This document shows positions 31,097 to 41,237 of a stretch of DNA of 64,000 nt, piece after piece. Numbering within the stretch: the first letter of the stretch is position 1; every line of letters starts with the position of its first letter. The translations under genes and the position numbers were made by a program. Below the pieces are notes generated by a model. The model was not told the DNA's origin. It searched no databases and saw only the letters and a list, made by a program, of their open reading frames with translations. Location of the stretch: assembly GCA_019751945.1 (NCBI GenBank), contig JAIEMT010000023.1, positions 1-64,000 on the forward strand. Direction: 5' to 3'. Source of the stretch: a bacterium. Its GTDB lineage: Bacteria > Bdellovibrionota > UBA1018.

Positions 31097-32623
31097 CTAT
31101 CTCTTTAAGATGGCCGCACAGGGGGTGAGGTCCACGGTGCGAACTTTTCCGTCCGCCGCACCCTTAATTTGACCCTGAGAACTGATGCTCTCCGCGAAGA
31201 TCAGATTCATTTCGCCGGTTTTTCCTGGACGCGCTTTTCTTTGATCCACAGTAAAATTGGGATCTTTCGGATCATTGGCAGTAAATACCAACCGCAGGCT
31301 ATCGCCGATATCCGTGGTCAAGACATACGAAACATGCGCACCGATTTTGAAAGGTTTGCCGTCTTCCTTATCTTCGGGGACATTCATGTCCTCTTTGCTA
31401 TCCGAGGGTCCAGTAACATCCATGACCTGGTGAAGACCAAGCTCCTTGCCCGCCGAAGACTTTACAATCGCTCCGCCCAAGCATTTGCCCCACTTCGAGC
31501 GGGAAGAACCCGATTCTGCCATACGCAAAGGCAAACCTACCTTGAGGATAGAGCCCGCTGGATCAGCAGTCGCAGGGGCCGCGGCGTCTTCCGCTGGATC
31601 TTCTTGCTGACCATTCATCATCGCCATCATCGCGGCCATCATTGAATCATCGGAATCATCGGAATTTTCGGAGCCCGGAGAATCTTCTTCCGCTTCTGGG
31701 GCGTCCTTGTTCTCAAAAACCTGAGCACAGGCAGAAATGTCGAGCTCTCGAACTTTGCCTTCGGCAACTCCCAGGACTTTAGCAGTCGAACTCATACTTT
31801 TGGAATAAATGCCCATGAGGGTGAAATTGAAATTCGGATCAGCTGCATCGTTCGCCGTCAAGAACAGGAGAATCTTCCGATCCAAATCCGTATTGAGAGT
31901 GTAAGAAATCTGATTCCCAAACTTCACCGGCTTCGACGTATCACTTAAATCTGCTGCAGCAAGGTCCGCCTGGATTGCCTTCAATTCAGCTTCGGATGAA
32001 GCAGCCGGAGCGGGGCCCTCTAACCCCTTCAACTTTCGAATCCCGAATTCCTTGGGGATGGAAGTCTTCACAAGCAAACCGGCTACGCACTTAGCGATTT
32101 CTTGATTGGGGTTTGGACCCGAATCAACACGAACAGGCAGTTTCACGTTCACGATCGAACCCGCGGGATGTTCCACTGGCCCAGCTGCTTTCGCTGCTCT
32201 TTTCTGTCCCGCTGCAGCCATCTGCATGGCCGCCATCGCGTCGTGGTCTGCATCCGTGTGTCCGCCACTGAATCGTTCGACTCGTGGTTGAGGATCGGCA
32301 AGCTTCTCACGTCCGGCATCTACATTCAGGGTAGGCGCTGGTTTGGGTACATTCTGAGTAGGAGCCGGGTTGGAAGCAGCAACAGTTTGAGTTTCGCGCT
32401 GAACAGCGGCGGACCTGACCGGCATCGTCTTGGGTGGCTTCGCTGTTTGCTTCGGCGATGGAGGAGCCTCCGCCGTCACTTCTTGGGAAACAGCGAGAAC
32501 CGCCGCGATGTCCGCAGACGATGCTGACGAAGCGGGCTTCGCATCAGCCTTATCGTTACTGTTACAACCTGCTCCGAGAGCAAGGAGAGACAACACCGGT
32601 AAAACGAAAGAAAATTTCATCAT
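31097..32623 (-). CDS. predicted lipoprotein with internal tandem duplication
   Basis: Lipobox 'LLALGAGC'; two ~150-aa homologous halves beginning 'PAGSIVNVKLPVRV' and 'PAGSILKVGLPLRM'. Confidence 0.75.
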   Translation of the reverse strand: MMKFSFVLPVLSLLALGAGCNSNDKADAKPASSASSADIAAVLAVSQEVTAEAPPSPKQTAKPPKTMPVRSAAVQRETQTVAASNPAPTQNVPKPAPTLNVDAGREKLADPQPRVERFSGGHTDADHDAMAAMQMAAAGQKRAAKAAGPVEHPAGSIVNVKLPVRVDSGPNPNQEIAKCVAGLLVKTSIPKEFGIRKLKGLEGPAPAASSEAELKAIQADLAAADLSDTSKPVKFGNQISYTLNTDLDRKILLFLTANDAADPNFNFTLMGIYSKSMSSTAKVLGVAEGKVRELDISACAQVFENKDAPEAEEDSPGSENSDDSDDSMMAAMMAMMNGQQEDPAEDAAAPATADPAGSILKVGLPLRMAESGSSRSKWGKCLGGAIVKSSAGKELGLHQVMDVTGPSDSKEDMNVPEDKEDGKPFKIGAHVSYVLTTDIGDSLRLVFTANDPKDPNFTVDQRKARPGKTGEMNLIFAESISSQGQIKGAADGKVRTVDLTPCAAILKR

Positions 32624-32704
32624 ATTGACTGAGTGATATAGTCGAATAGACGCATCGGGTCAATTGAGAACTGGCGACAGTATAATGATATAAATAGAGT
32701 CTAT

Positions 32705-34216
32705 TTAATTAATGGTAGAAAACTCAGCGAAATGAAAACTTTCTACCATCTTTTCCAAGAGTTGCAGCTCAGCGTGGAGCGAGCGATCGACGTCCATCCG
32801 CGGGACTTTTTTGCGGATTTCCAAGTGAAACTTCTCGATGCGATTCGAAGACCGAAGCGGCCGTAAGAGATCAATGCCCTGAGCAGCAGCCAGCATCTCC
32901 ATCACCAAGACTCGACGGGAATTTTCAACCACCCGGGCAGCTTTGCGAGCCCCCCAGGCCCCCATGCTGACATGATCTTCTTTGTCTGCTGACGTCGGAA
33001 TGGAATCAACACTCGCGGGATGGCAAAGGGTCTTATTCTCAGAAACAATACTCGCGGCTGCGACTTGAACAATCATGAAACCGCTATTCAATCCGCCCTG
33101 TTCGGTAAGGAACGCCGGCAATTCTGAAATAGCCGGGTTCACGAGCTTCTCAATTCGCTGTTCCGAAATACTAGCCAACTCTGCCACAGCAATGGCAAGC
33201 GCATCCATCGCGATAGCCACGTACTGGCCGTGAAAGTTTCCGCCACTTAGAATTTTTCCGCTGTCCGGAAAAACGAGGGGATTGTCGGTGACCGAATTGA
33301 TTTCTGTTTCTAAAACTTGTCTGACAAACTTTAGGGTATCGCGCGAAGCTCCGTGGACTTGAGGAATGCATCGCAAACTGTAGGGATCTTGCACACGACT
33401 ACAATTGACGTGGCTCTTGCCGATTTCACTTCGGGTCGAACCCAGGAATTGCATCATGCGCTTCGCCGATAAAATCTGACCCCCATGCGGACGCACTTTG
33501 TGAATCAACGGATCAAACGCGACGGCCGTACCCTTCATCGCTTCTAAAGTCATCGCGCCAATGAGATCGGCCAAATCGCAGAGGTGTTCGGCTTCCAATA
33601 ATTTGAGCGAACCAATAGCCGTCATGAACTGGGTGCCATTAATCAGAGCCAACCCCTCTTTGGGTCCCAAGCGAATCGGCTTCAAGCCGGCTACCTTCAG
33701 GGCTTGTCCGCCGGTCATCTCTTTACCCTTCACGCGGGCGCGACCTTCGCCGATCAGCACCAGCGCCAAGTGAGCTAGGGGAGCTAAATCTCCACTGGCT
33801 CCCACCGAACCTTGCTCAGGAATCAGCGGGCAAACCCCGCGGTTCAATAAACTCAAAATCTGCTGCACGACTGGCAAGCTCACGCCCGAATGCCCTTGAG
33901 CCAAAGCTTGCGCGCGAAGCAAGAGCATGGCGCGAACGTACGAATCCTGCAGGTTCGGACCCATCCCCACCGCGTGCGAACGCAGCAAGTTGTATTGCAA
34001 CACTTCAATGTCTTCGTTGGGAATGCGAACATTCGAGAGTAAACCAAAACCGGTGTTCACTCCGTAAAGCGTTTTGCCTTCTTCCACCTGATCTAAAAGA
34101 AATCGGTGCGACTTTTTAATTTTAGCAACGGCTGCGGGAGCCAACTCCACGCGCGTACCCTCGAGAGCGACTGCGCGAACATCTTCTAAACTAAGAGGCT
34201 TTGCCCCGATCTTCAT
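32705..34216 (-). CDS. hutH: histidine ammonia-lyase
   Basis: 'YGVNTGFG', 'GSVGASGDLAPLAHLAL' (MIO Ala-Ser-Gly), 'QDPYSLRCIPQVHGA', 'GNFHGQYVA'. Confidence 0.97.
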   Translation of the reverse strand: MKIGAKPLSLEDVRAVALEGTRVELAPAAVAKIKKSHRFLLDQVEEGKTLYGVNTGFGLLSNVRIPNEDIEVLQYNLLRSHAVGMGPNLQDSYVRAMLLLRAQALAQGHSGVSLPVVQQILSLLNRGVCPLIPEQGSVGASGDLAPLAHLALVLIGEGRARVKGKEMTGGQALKVAGLKPIRLGPKEGLALINGTQFMTAIGSLKLLEAEHLCDLADLIGAMTLEAMKGTAVAFDPLIHKVRPHGGQILSAKRMMQFLGSTRSEIGKSHVNCSRVQDPYSLRCIPQVHGASRDTLKFVRQVLETEINSVTDNPLVFPDSGKILSGGNFHGQYVAIAMDALAIAVAELASISEQRIEKLVNPAISELPAFLTEQGGLNSGFMIVQVAAASIVSENKTLCHPASVDSIPTSADKEDHVSMGAWGARKAARVVENSRRVLVMEMLAAAQGIDLLRPLRSSNRIEKFHLEIRKKVPRMDVDRSLHAELQLLEKMVESFHFAEFSTIN

Positions 34217-34222
34217 AGGCCC

Positions 34223-34882
34223 TTATCCAATTTTCGATTTCAAATCTGCGATCGCTTTTTTGCGATCCGGTTTTCCAAACACAGCAGAGCCCGCCACAAA
34301 CACATCGCAACCTGCTTTGCGCAGGGCTTCGATGTTGTCGGACTTCACTCCACCATCAATCTCGATCAGGAATTTTCGCGAACCACGCAGCTCCACCAGT
34401 TTCTTCACCTTATCGTAAGAAGTTTCGATAAAGCTCTGACCACCAAAACCGGGGTTCACGCTCATCACCAAAACGAGATCCACCCAATCCAAAACTTTTT
34501 CGATCGAGCTCAGAGGCGTCGCGGGATTTAAAGTCACCCCAGGTTTGCAACCCACTGATCGAATTTTTTTCAAAAGCGCCGGAAGGTCCTTCGTCGCTTC
34601 GGTATGAACAGTGATGTAATCCGCGCCCGCTTTTTGAAACGGCTCGACCCAGAACTCAGGGTTCGTCACCATTAAATGACAATCTAGAGGAAGTTTCGTG
34701 AGAGGCCGAAGCACGTCCACAAACATCGGCCCAATCGTGAGATTCGGAACAAAATGACCGTCCATCACATCCACGTGCAACCAATCGGCACCCGCAGCTT
34801 CTACTTCTTTCACTTCAGAAGCGAGCTTCGAAAAATCTGCAGAGAGCAGCGAGGGTGCTAAAAGACCTGGGGATCGTGTCAT
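34223..34882 (-). CDS. rpe: ribulose-phosphate 3-epimerase
   Basis: 'APSLLSADFSKLASEVKEVEAAGADWLHVDVMDGHFVPNLTIGP', 'VMSVNPGFGGQSFI', 'EIDGGVKSDNI'. Confidence 0.97.
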   Translation of the reverse strand: MTRSPGLLAPSLLSADFSKLASEVKEVEAAGADWLHVDVMDGHFVPNLTIGPMFVDVLRPLTKLPLDCHLMVTNPEFWVEPFQKAGADYITVHTEATKDLPALLKKIRSVGCKPGVTLNPATPLSSIEKVLDWVDLVLVMSVNPGFGGQSFIETSYDKVKKLVELRGSRKFLIEIDGGVKSDNIEALRKAGCDVFVAGSAVFGKPDRKKAIADLKSKIG

Positions 34883-35850
34883 TAGGGTTTTGACCTTATC
34901 TCAAGCGGAAGCTGCTGGCCACTGCCTCGAAGCCCATTTAGAAATCCTGCGGCGTCCACTTCCTTCCGCCCGTCCCACTGCACGCGTTGCAGCTCCAGGC
35001 AACCCTGTGCGGTGGCCATTAAAACCATGCCGCTGCGCTCGAAAATCTGTCCCGAAGCGCCCTTAAGCCCCGCATGAACCCGGGCCTGCTTCACCTTCAG
35101 CCGCTGAGTCGCCCCACCCGAACCAGCCACCCAAACGGAGGTTCCCGGCCAAGGATTCAAGGCCCGAATGCGCCGATCCAAAACGGTGGCGGTCAAAGCG
35201 GGATCCAACCCCTCCATGTCCTTGCCGAGTTTCTCAGCATAGGTGACCTGCGCTTCGTTTTGCTTCTGGCTCTTCAAAGTTCCGTCGGCCAAACCCTTTA
35301 AAGTGGGGAGAATGAGTTCCGCTCCCAGCTTCGACAACCGATCGTGCAAAGTCTGTGCGGTGTCTTCCAACCCAATAGGAGTGGTTCCCTTCATCAAAAT
35401 ATCCCCGGCGTCGAGCTTCTCAGCCATGAGCATGGTGGTGACACCTGTTTCCGCATCTCCCTCTAAAATCGATCGCTGGATGGGAGCAGCACCGCGCCAA
35501 CGCGGTAAGAGCGACGCATGAATGTTCACGCATCCTTTTTTGGGAAGCTCGAGCACATTCTTTTTTAAAATCTGGCCGAACGCCACAACGACGATTTGAT
35601 CGGGGTTCAACGCCGCCAATTTTTCAAACTCTCCGGGGAGAGTGAGTTTCTCCGGCTGAAAAACGGGGAGACCTTTTTCAAGCGCTGCTTTCTTTACAGG
35701 CGAAGGAATCGTTTGTAAGCCACGCCCCGTAGGCCGATCGGGCTGCGTGTAAACACCCACGACTTCAAAACGGGAATCTCCGCAGAGAGCGTCCAACGCC
35801 GGAACTGAAAAATCCGGAGTACCCATGAACACGACGCGAAGAGCGGCCAT
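34882..35850 (-). CDS. fmt: methionyl-tRNA formyltransferase
   Basis: 'RVVFMGTPDFSVPALDAL', 'YTQPDRPTGRG', 'CVNIHASLLPRWRGAAPIQRSILEGDAETGVTTM'. Confidence 0.97.
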   Translation of the reverse strand: MAALRVVFMGTPDFSVPALDALCGDSRFEVVGVYTQPDRPTGRGLQTIPSPVKKAALEKGLPVFQPEKLTLPGEFEKLAALNPDQIVVVAFGQILKKNVLELPKKGCVNIHASLLPRWRGAAPIQRSILEGDAETGVTTMLMAEKLDAGDILMKGTTPIGLEDTAQTLHDRLSKLGAELILPTLKGLADGTLKSQKQNEAQVTYAEKLGKDMEGLDPALTATVLDRRIRALNPWPGTSVWVAGSGGATQRLKVKQARVHAGLKGASGQIFERSGMVLMATAQGCLELQRVQWDGRKEVDAAGFLNGLRGSGQQLPLEIRSKP

Positions 35851-35852
35851 GT

Positions 35853-36479
35853 TTAAAATCCTTTTTCAGTTTTCTTTTTAGACTTGGGAGAAGTTCCCGG
35901 AAACTCCGCTTCGCGCTCGGCCCGTTCCTGCTTCAATTTCTTTTTGACCATTTCTTTTTTAAGCGGGTTCAACCGATCGATGAAAAGTTTTCCGTCCAAA
36001 TGATCCATCTCGTGTTGAATCGCGACGGCGAGAAGTCCTTCGGCCATCAGCGTTTTCGTAACGCCGTCGATGTCTTGGTACTTCAACTTCAATTTCTCGT
36101 AGCGGTTCACTTCCGCTTGGTATTCGGGAACGGACAAGCAGCCTTCAGAAAAACTGATCTTGCCTTCCTTCTCCACGATTTCTGGATTCACGATGATCAT
36201 CGGCTTCTTATTTTTAATCAGTCGCCCGTCGATGACTTCGAAACCTTCCGGGGTCGGCGCGCCTTCCACCAAGTCTTCCAAATCATACTCGGTATCGATG
36301 ACGAGAATTCGATCCAAAATCCCCACCTGATTGGCGGCCAAACCAATGCCCGGGGCGTAGTACATCGTCTCCAACATGTCGTCGGCTAACTTGTGCATGG
36401 ATTTTTCGACCCTTTGGACAGGAGCGGCTTTCTTAGCCAGAACGATGTCGGGGAAGGTGTAAATTTTCAATTTCGCCAT
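35853..36479 (-). CDS. def: peptide deformylase
   Basis: 'GIGLAANQVGILDRILVID', 'FSEGCLSVPEYQAEV', 'AIQHEMDHLDGKLFIDRL'. Confidence 0.96.
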   Translation of the reverse strand: MAKLKIYTFPDIVLAKKAAPVQRVEKSMHKLADDMLETMYYAPGIGLAANQVGILDRILVIDTEYDLEDLVEGAPTPEGFEVIDGRLIKNKKPMIIVNPEIVEKEGKISFSEGCLSVPEYQAEVNRYEKLKLKYQDIDGVTKTLMAEGLLAVAIQHEMDHLDGKLFIDRLNPLKKEMVKKKLKQERAEREAEFPGTSPKSKKKTEKGF

Positions 36480-36482
36480 AAT

Positions 36483-37559
36483 TTAAACGGCTCGTCGGGT
36501 GACGAGAACTCCCGCCACAATACCAAAAACAGCGCTAGGAAGCCATGCTGCAAGCCAGGGTGGGAGTGATCCGTTGGTTCCCAGGGATAGACCTACCGAA
36601 TAGAAAAGCCAATAGAAAAAGGTTACTCCCAAGCAAATCCCGAGGTCCTTGGCCACTCCCCCTTCACGGCGTGTGCGCAGGGAAAAGGGGAAACCCAGAG
36701 TACACATAATTACTGGAATAAAGCTCAAACTGATGCGCGAATGCAGCTTTACTTCGTAGTTCTTGGTGTCCGCGCCCACTTCGCGGGTCTTTTTGATGTA
36801 GCGATAGAGCTCCATCAGGCGCAGACCATCCACTTCCTTCTCGATTTCTTTAAAATCAGTGGGGCTCTCGTTGATAACGAGTTCCTTTTCTTGGAAACGC
36901 CGATTCAGGGGAAAGGGCTCGCCCTTCGAAAACACGGTAACCGTGCCGTCCTTCAGCTTCCACCCCGTAGGGGTAAAATCCGCACGCTCGGCATCGACCA
37001 CCTGAAGCAGGTTGAACGCTTCATCAAAGGTATAGACCGACATCCCATAAATCGTGTTGGACTTGGGATCGAAGGTCCGCAGGTTGTAAATCAGATTCTT
37101 CGAGCGGTACCAAATCTTGTTCTGCTTGAAGTCGAGGAAGAAGTCGGCCCTGTTCTTCATCTCCCGCCAATAATAAGAAACGCGCTTCCGATACAGCGGG
37201 GGCAGAATTCGATCCTGCATCACCACGTTCAAACACGACACCATGAACACGATGGCTAGAAGCACCGCGATGATTTGTTTGGAACCCACGCCGATCGAAT
37301 AACAAGCCACCAATTCATTGGACCGGCTCATCCCCGAAAGGGTCAGCACGGTGGCCACCAGCACGGACGGAGGCACCATTTGAACGATGATTTCGGGTAC
37401 AGACATCAGGTCGTAAAAGAGAACTTGGCGAAGCGGAAATTGATGGTCCAACATTTCGCCCATGAATTTCTGAAACAGGAAAAGCCCTGTCAGAGCCATG
37501 ATCGAGAAGAAGAGCGTCTTTAAAAACAGGGTCGCTATATAGCGGTCTAACGTCCTCAC
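36483..37559 (-). CDS. lptG: LptF/LptG-family permease
   Basis: Six-TM YjgP/YjgQ-like pattern, 'TLDRYIATLFLKT', 'NELVACYSIGVGSKQI'; GTG start at 37559 with GGAG upstream is more plausible than the listed ATG. Confidence 0.82.
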   Translation of the reverse strand: MRTLDRYIATLFLKTLFFSIMALTGLFLFQKFMGEMLDHQFPLRQVLFYDLMSVPEIIVQMVPPSVLVATVLTLSGMSRSNELVACYSIGVGSKQIIAVLLAIVFMVSCLNVVMQDRILPPLYRKRVSYYWREMKNRADFFLDFKQNKIWYRSKNLIYNLRTFDPKSNTIYGMSVYTFDEAFNLLQVVDAERADFTPTGWKLKDGTVTVFSKGEPFPLNRRFQEKELVINESPTDFKEIEKEVDGLRLMELYRYIKKTREVGADTKNYEVKLHSRISLSFIPVIMCTLGFPFSLRTRREGGVAKDLGICLGVTFFYWLFYSVGLSLGTNGSLPPWLAAWLPSAVFGIVAGVLVTRRAV

Positions 37560-37661
37560 ACCGGTTCTCCGTGAGCTTCGATCATATCTTTTTTCGTATG
37601 GGATATGCAAACTTCGGGGTATGGTTTATCAAATATGGCAAGCAGCGTGTCAGGCGGAGAA

Positions 37662-38396
37662 ATGAAAAGTCGTAAGCGTTGGATCATTGAGAACGTCACC
37701 TCCTTAGGCTTGGCCTTGCTCTTGGTTTTCATGATCCGTTCGAGCGTGATCGAGGCGTTTAAGATCCCCTCCGGCTCCATGATTCCCACCCTGCTGGTAG
37801 GCGACCATATTTTCGTCAACAAATTCGCCTACGGCTTAAAAGTTCCCTTCTCAGACCTGATTACAGGCAATCCGATCTACATGGTAAAGCGCGATGCCCC
37901 GAAGCGCGGTGACATTATCGTGTTCATGTACCCGAAAGACGAAAGCTTCTATTACATTAAGCGCGTGATCGGCGTTCCGGGCGATACGGTCGAGATCAAG
38001 AACAAGGTTGTCTACATTAACAACCAGATGATTACCCGCGACCCCGCCCCTGCGGACCAGACGGACAAAGTTTTTCAAACGCTGGCAGATGACCCGAAGT
38101 ACAGCCGCAACTTCTTAGAACTTTACCGAGAGAAGTTAGAATCCCACGACCATCTCATCATGTTGGATAAGACGAATTCCTTCCAAGAAAGCTTCGGTCC
38201 TCAAAAGGTTCCGGCCGATAGTTTGTTTGTGATGGGCGACAACCGCGACTTCTCAAACGACAGCCGCTTCTGGGGCTTCGTACCCATGCGCAATGTGAAG
38301 GGCCGAGCCATGGTGATCTGGCTCTCGCTCTGGATCAACTTCTCCGATGGTCAGCTCACCTTCCGTCCGAAGCGCATCGGCACCATCCTGAACTAA
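37662..38396 (+). CDS. lepB: signal peptidase I
   Basis: 'IPSGSMIPTLLVGDHIFVNKFAYGLKVPF', 'PKRGDIIVFMYPKD...YYIKRVIGVPGDTVEI', 'VMGDNRDFSNDSRFWGFV'; RBS GGCGGAG before ATG 37662. Confidence 0.95.
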   Translation: MKSRKRWIIENVTSLGLALLLVFMIRSSVIEAFKIPSGSMIPTLLVGDHIFVNKFAYGLKVPFSDLITGNPIYMVKRDAPKRGDIIVFMYPKDESFYYIKRVIGVPGDTVEIKNKVVYINNQMITRDPAPADQTDKVFQTLADDPKYSRNFLELYREKLESHDHLIMLDKTNSFQESFGPQKVPADSLFVMGDNRDFSNDSRFWGFVPMRNVKGRAMVIWLSLWINFSDGQLTFRPKRIGTILN

Positions 38397-39191
38397 TTAC
38401 TTCAAAACCCCGAATGTCTTGATCAATCGTGCTTGGGACACGAATCGAGCGGCCCAATCCAAAGTCTGCGCAACGGTTTTGCGAACCCGTCGCGGAGTCC
38501 GATCCAACCCCGCCGCAATCCACGGACCCACGAAGTAGTACCCCCGAACAAATCCGCGTCCCATCCACGACTGCGCCAGCACCTCGTCCCGAAAATCTCG
38601 CAGACGATACAGAGTCGCTTCGTCGACCTCGTCCACCAGCGCTGTCACAACGAAACACTTATCTTCAGCCACCCGCTTGTAGGCGTTGACGAAATCGGCG
38701 CGGTGAATGGCTTTGTTATTGGAAATGTATTTTCTCAAAGTCTCAGCGGCCAAAACTTGATGAGGAAGCCCTTTTGAGAAAACGATAAATTTATCGAGGT
38801 ACTTCACACATTCTTGATGGTTTTTGGGATTCCGCGTTTTGTCGAAAACCTTCGCCAAGTCCCAGTATACGCCGCAGATCAGTAGCAACTCTGCAAAGTC
38901 TTTCTTCTGATCAAAGAGACCGGGGTGAAGTCCCCAAGGTCCCACGCCCTTCCACTCTTCTAGAATGGCCAAGTAACTGCGAAAGGCCTTCGCGCTCTCG
39001 CCGGCTTTTTTTCCCTGAAAGGAATGCACGCCGGTACGAGCCACATCGAGGCGCTTGCGAAACAGATCGCGCAAGCGTTGCTCTTTCATGGCGTCCATGG
39101 ATTCTTGGATTTTTGTGCGGACGCGGGCCGCATGTTCGGCCTTTTGTTCTTCTTTAGTGGGCTTCTTTTGAGATGCGGAGTTGGAGCTCAC
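38397..39191 (-). CDS. protein with CFI-box-CTERM-like C-terminus
   Basis: C-terminal 'CFVVTALVDEVDEATLYRLRDFRDEVLAQSWMGRGFVRGYYFVGPWIA' resembles the CFI-box motif (CFIATAA...LRxFRDxxL...GRxFVxxYY...P). Confidence 0.65.
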   Translation of the reverse strand: MSSNSASQKKPTKEEQKAEHAARVRTKIQESMDAMKEQRLRDLFRKRLDVARTGVHSFQGKKAGESAKAFRSYLAILEEWKGVGPWGLHPGLFDQKKDFAELLLICGVYWDLAKVFDKTRNPKNHQECVKYLDKFIVFSKGLPHQVLAAETLRKYISNNKAIHRADFVNAYKRVAEDKCFVVTALVDEVDEATLYRLRDFRDEVLAQSWMGRGFVRGYYFVGPWIAAGLDRTPRRVRKTVAQTLDWAARFVSQARLIKTFGVLK

Positions 39192-39195
39192 TTCT

Positions 39196-41217
39196 CTATC
39201 CTACCCCGTAGGGGTCGATATCGACAACTAGCCTCCACTTGTTCTGGGTCGCAAGCTGCCGCGCAGCGCTGACGGATTTCTGTAAAACTTGGATATCGGG
39301 GGATTTAATCAGAAGGTCCCAGCGGTAAACGCCCTTAGCTCGCTCCAAAAAGGCCTCGCTCGGACCCAAGAATTCAACCGTGGCACCGCTAAAAGCCTGA
39401 GCCAATTCGGTGGAGCTAAACTGAGCCTGCCTCTGGACATCGCGTTGATCGTCACCTTCCCAACGCAATCGAGCCAATCGGCCAAAGGGGGAATAGGCCA
39501 GCGCCTGACGTAATTCTCGCTCTCCTTCTAAAAAAGCCTCTTCAGAAACTTCACCTTTCACCGCTCGAATGACGTCGTGTTGAGCGCCAAAAGTTTGAAT
39601 CATCACACGACCCGCTTTTTGTCCCCGGCCCGCACGTCCTGCCACCTGAGTGAGAATCTGGTAAGCGCGTTCGGTGGCACGAAAATCCGGCCATCGGAAA
39701 AGCGCGTCGGCCAAAACTACGATCACAAGAGTCACCCCCGGAAAGTCGTGACCTTTGACGAGCATCTGCGTGCCCAAGAGAACGTTGGCCTTTTTTTCTC
39801 GAAAATCGCTCAGAATACTTTCGAGTCGCTTCACACTCGTCACCTGGTCGCGATCCAACCGCAGAGGCACCAAGCCTTCCACCAACTTGGGAAGCTCCTC
39901 TTCCAAACTTTCCGTGCCCGAACCCACCGGACTCAATTCTAAACTCTGACATTTCTGGCAGCTATCGTGAATGGCTTCGACAAACCCACAGACGTGGCAG
40001 CGCAGCTGCCGACTCTTCATATGCACGGTGAGAGAAATCGAACAGCTGGGACAGCCGGGCACTTCACCGCAATCTTCGCAAACTAAGAAAGATGCAAACC
40101 CCCGTCGATTCAAAAAGATCATCGCTTGATCTCCCGCCGCGAGAGTTTCCTGCAAAGCTTTCAGAGTTTTCTTGGCAAGAGGAGAGCGACTTTCCTCAAC
40201 CCGCTCTTCCACACAAAGATCCACGATCTCAATTTCTGGAAGCCCCCCCGGCGCCACTCGATGCTTGAGCTGCGCTTCTCCGTAACGTCCTTCACGCACT
40301 CGCTCACGCGTTTCCAACGAAGGCGTCGCTGAGCCGAGCACCACAAAAGCCTGAGAAATTTTTCCGCGCACGACGGCCAAATCGCGCGCATGGTAGCGGA
40401 CGCGGTCTTCTTGTTTGTAAGTGGGATCATGTTCTTCATCGACAATGATCAAACCCAAATTCGGGACCGGCGCAAAAACAGCGGATCGAGCACCCACAAC
40501 AACTCGAACATCTCCATCCCTCAACGCCGCACCAAAATCACGACGCTTGCCATCTGAAACTGCCGAATGCCAGACCGCAACGGGATAACCCAGCGCTGTT
40601 TCAAAGCGGCGATGGAGCTGAGAAGTAAGTGCGATTTCTGGGACCAAGAGAACGACCCCTCGGCCTTCCGCCAAAGTCTTCTTCGCAAGCTCAATGTAAA
40701 GCTCGGTCTTCCCGCTCCCCGTCACTCCATTAAGAAGAGCGACCTTGGGACCTTCCGCGCGAAACTTTTCCAACTTCTCGAGCGCCTGAGCTTGTTCTTC
40801 GGTGAGCTGAACCGTCGTACCCGCCTGGAGTTGTGCTATGGCGCGCGCTTTCTTTTTCGTGCTTTTCAATCCTACTGAAGCCGGGGGAGCTGCGCAGTTC
40901 AACACTTCGCCCAAAGGCGATCGATAATAGTCGTGCGCCCACTTACAAAGTGCCAACACATCCGGGGGTAAAACGCTGCCTTGCTCATCGACAGAAATAA
41001 TGTCTTTTAAATTCTCTAACGGAACGTGTTCAGGAATTTCACTGAGCGGGCGTGGCGGCTCAACCACAAATGCGTGAGTCTTCGAGCGACCGAACGGAAC
41101 GGTGACCATCCCTCCCACTAAAACTTTGGACGCAAGCTCGCTAGAAATTCGATAGGTAAACAACCCCTCGAGAGGGCGTGGAACAGCGACAGATAAGATG
41201 TGTTGTTCAGACTCCAT
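39196..41217 (-). CDS. priA: primosomal protein N' (PriA helicase)
   Basis: 'LNGVTGSGKTELYIEL', 'VDEEHDPTYKQEDRVRYHARDLAVVRG', 'CxxCG' zinc motifs, 'VAGRAGRGQKAGRVMIQTF'. Confidence 0.96.
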   Translation of the reverse strand: MESEQHILSVAVPRPLEGLFTYRISSELASKVLVGGMVTVPFGRSKTHAFVVEPPRPLSEIPEHVPLENLKDIISVDEQGSVLPPDVLALCKWAHDYYRSPLGEVLNCAAPPASVGLKSTKKKARAIAQLQAGTTVQLTEEQAQALEKLEKFRAEGPKVALLNGVTGSGKTELYIELAKKTLAEGRGVVLLVPEIALTSQLHRRFETALGYPVAVWHSAVSDGKRRDFGAALRDGDVRVVVGARSAVFAPVPNLGLIIVDEEHDPTYKQEDRVRYHARDLAVVRGKISQAFVVLGSATPSLETRERVREGRYGEAQLKHRVAPGGLPEIEIVDLCVEERVEESRSPLAKKTLKALQETLAAGDQAMIFLNRRGFASFLVCEDCGEVPGCPSCSISLTVHMKSRQLRCHVCGFVEAIHDSCQKCQSLELSPVGSGTESLEEELPKLVEGLVPLRLDRDQVTSVKRLESILSDFREKKANVLLGTQMLVKGHDFPGVTLVIVVLADALFRWPDFRATERAYQILTQVAGRAGRGQKAGRVMIQTFGAQHDVIRAVKGEVSEEAFLEGERELRQALAYSPFGRLARLRWEGDDQRDVQRQAQFSSTELAQAFSGATVEFLGPSEAFLERAKGVYRWDLLIKSPDIQVLQKSVSAARQLATQNKWRLVVDIDPYGVG

Positions 41218-41237
41218 TAAAACCTACTAGTAAATCT

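Noticed and set aside
32692-32706. AAATAGA-G-TCTATTT palindrome at the hutH stop
   Set aside because: Short, AT-rich and without a U-tract; expected by chance in an AT-rich gap.
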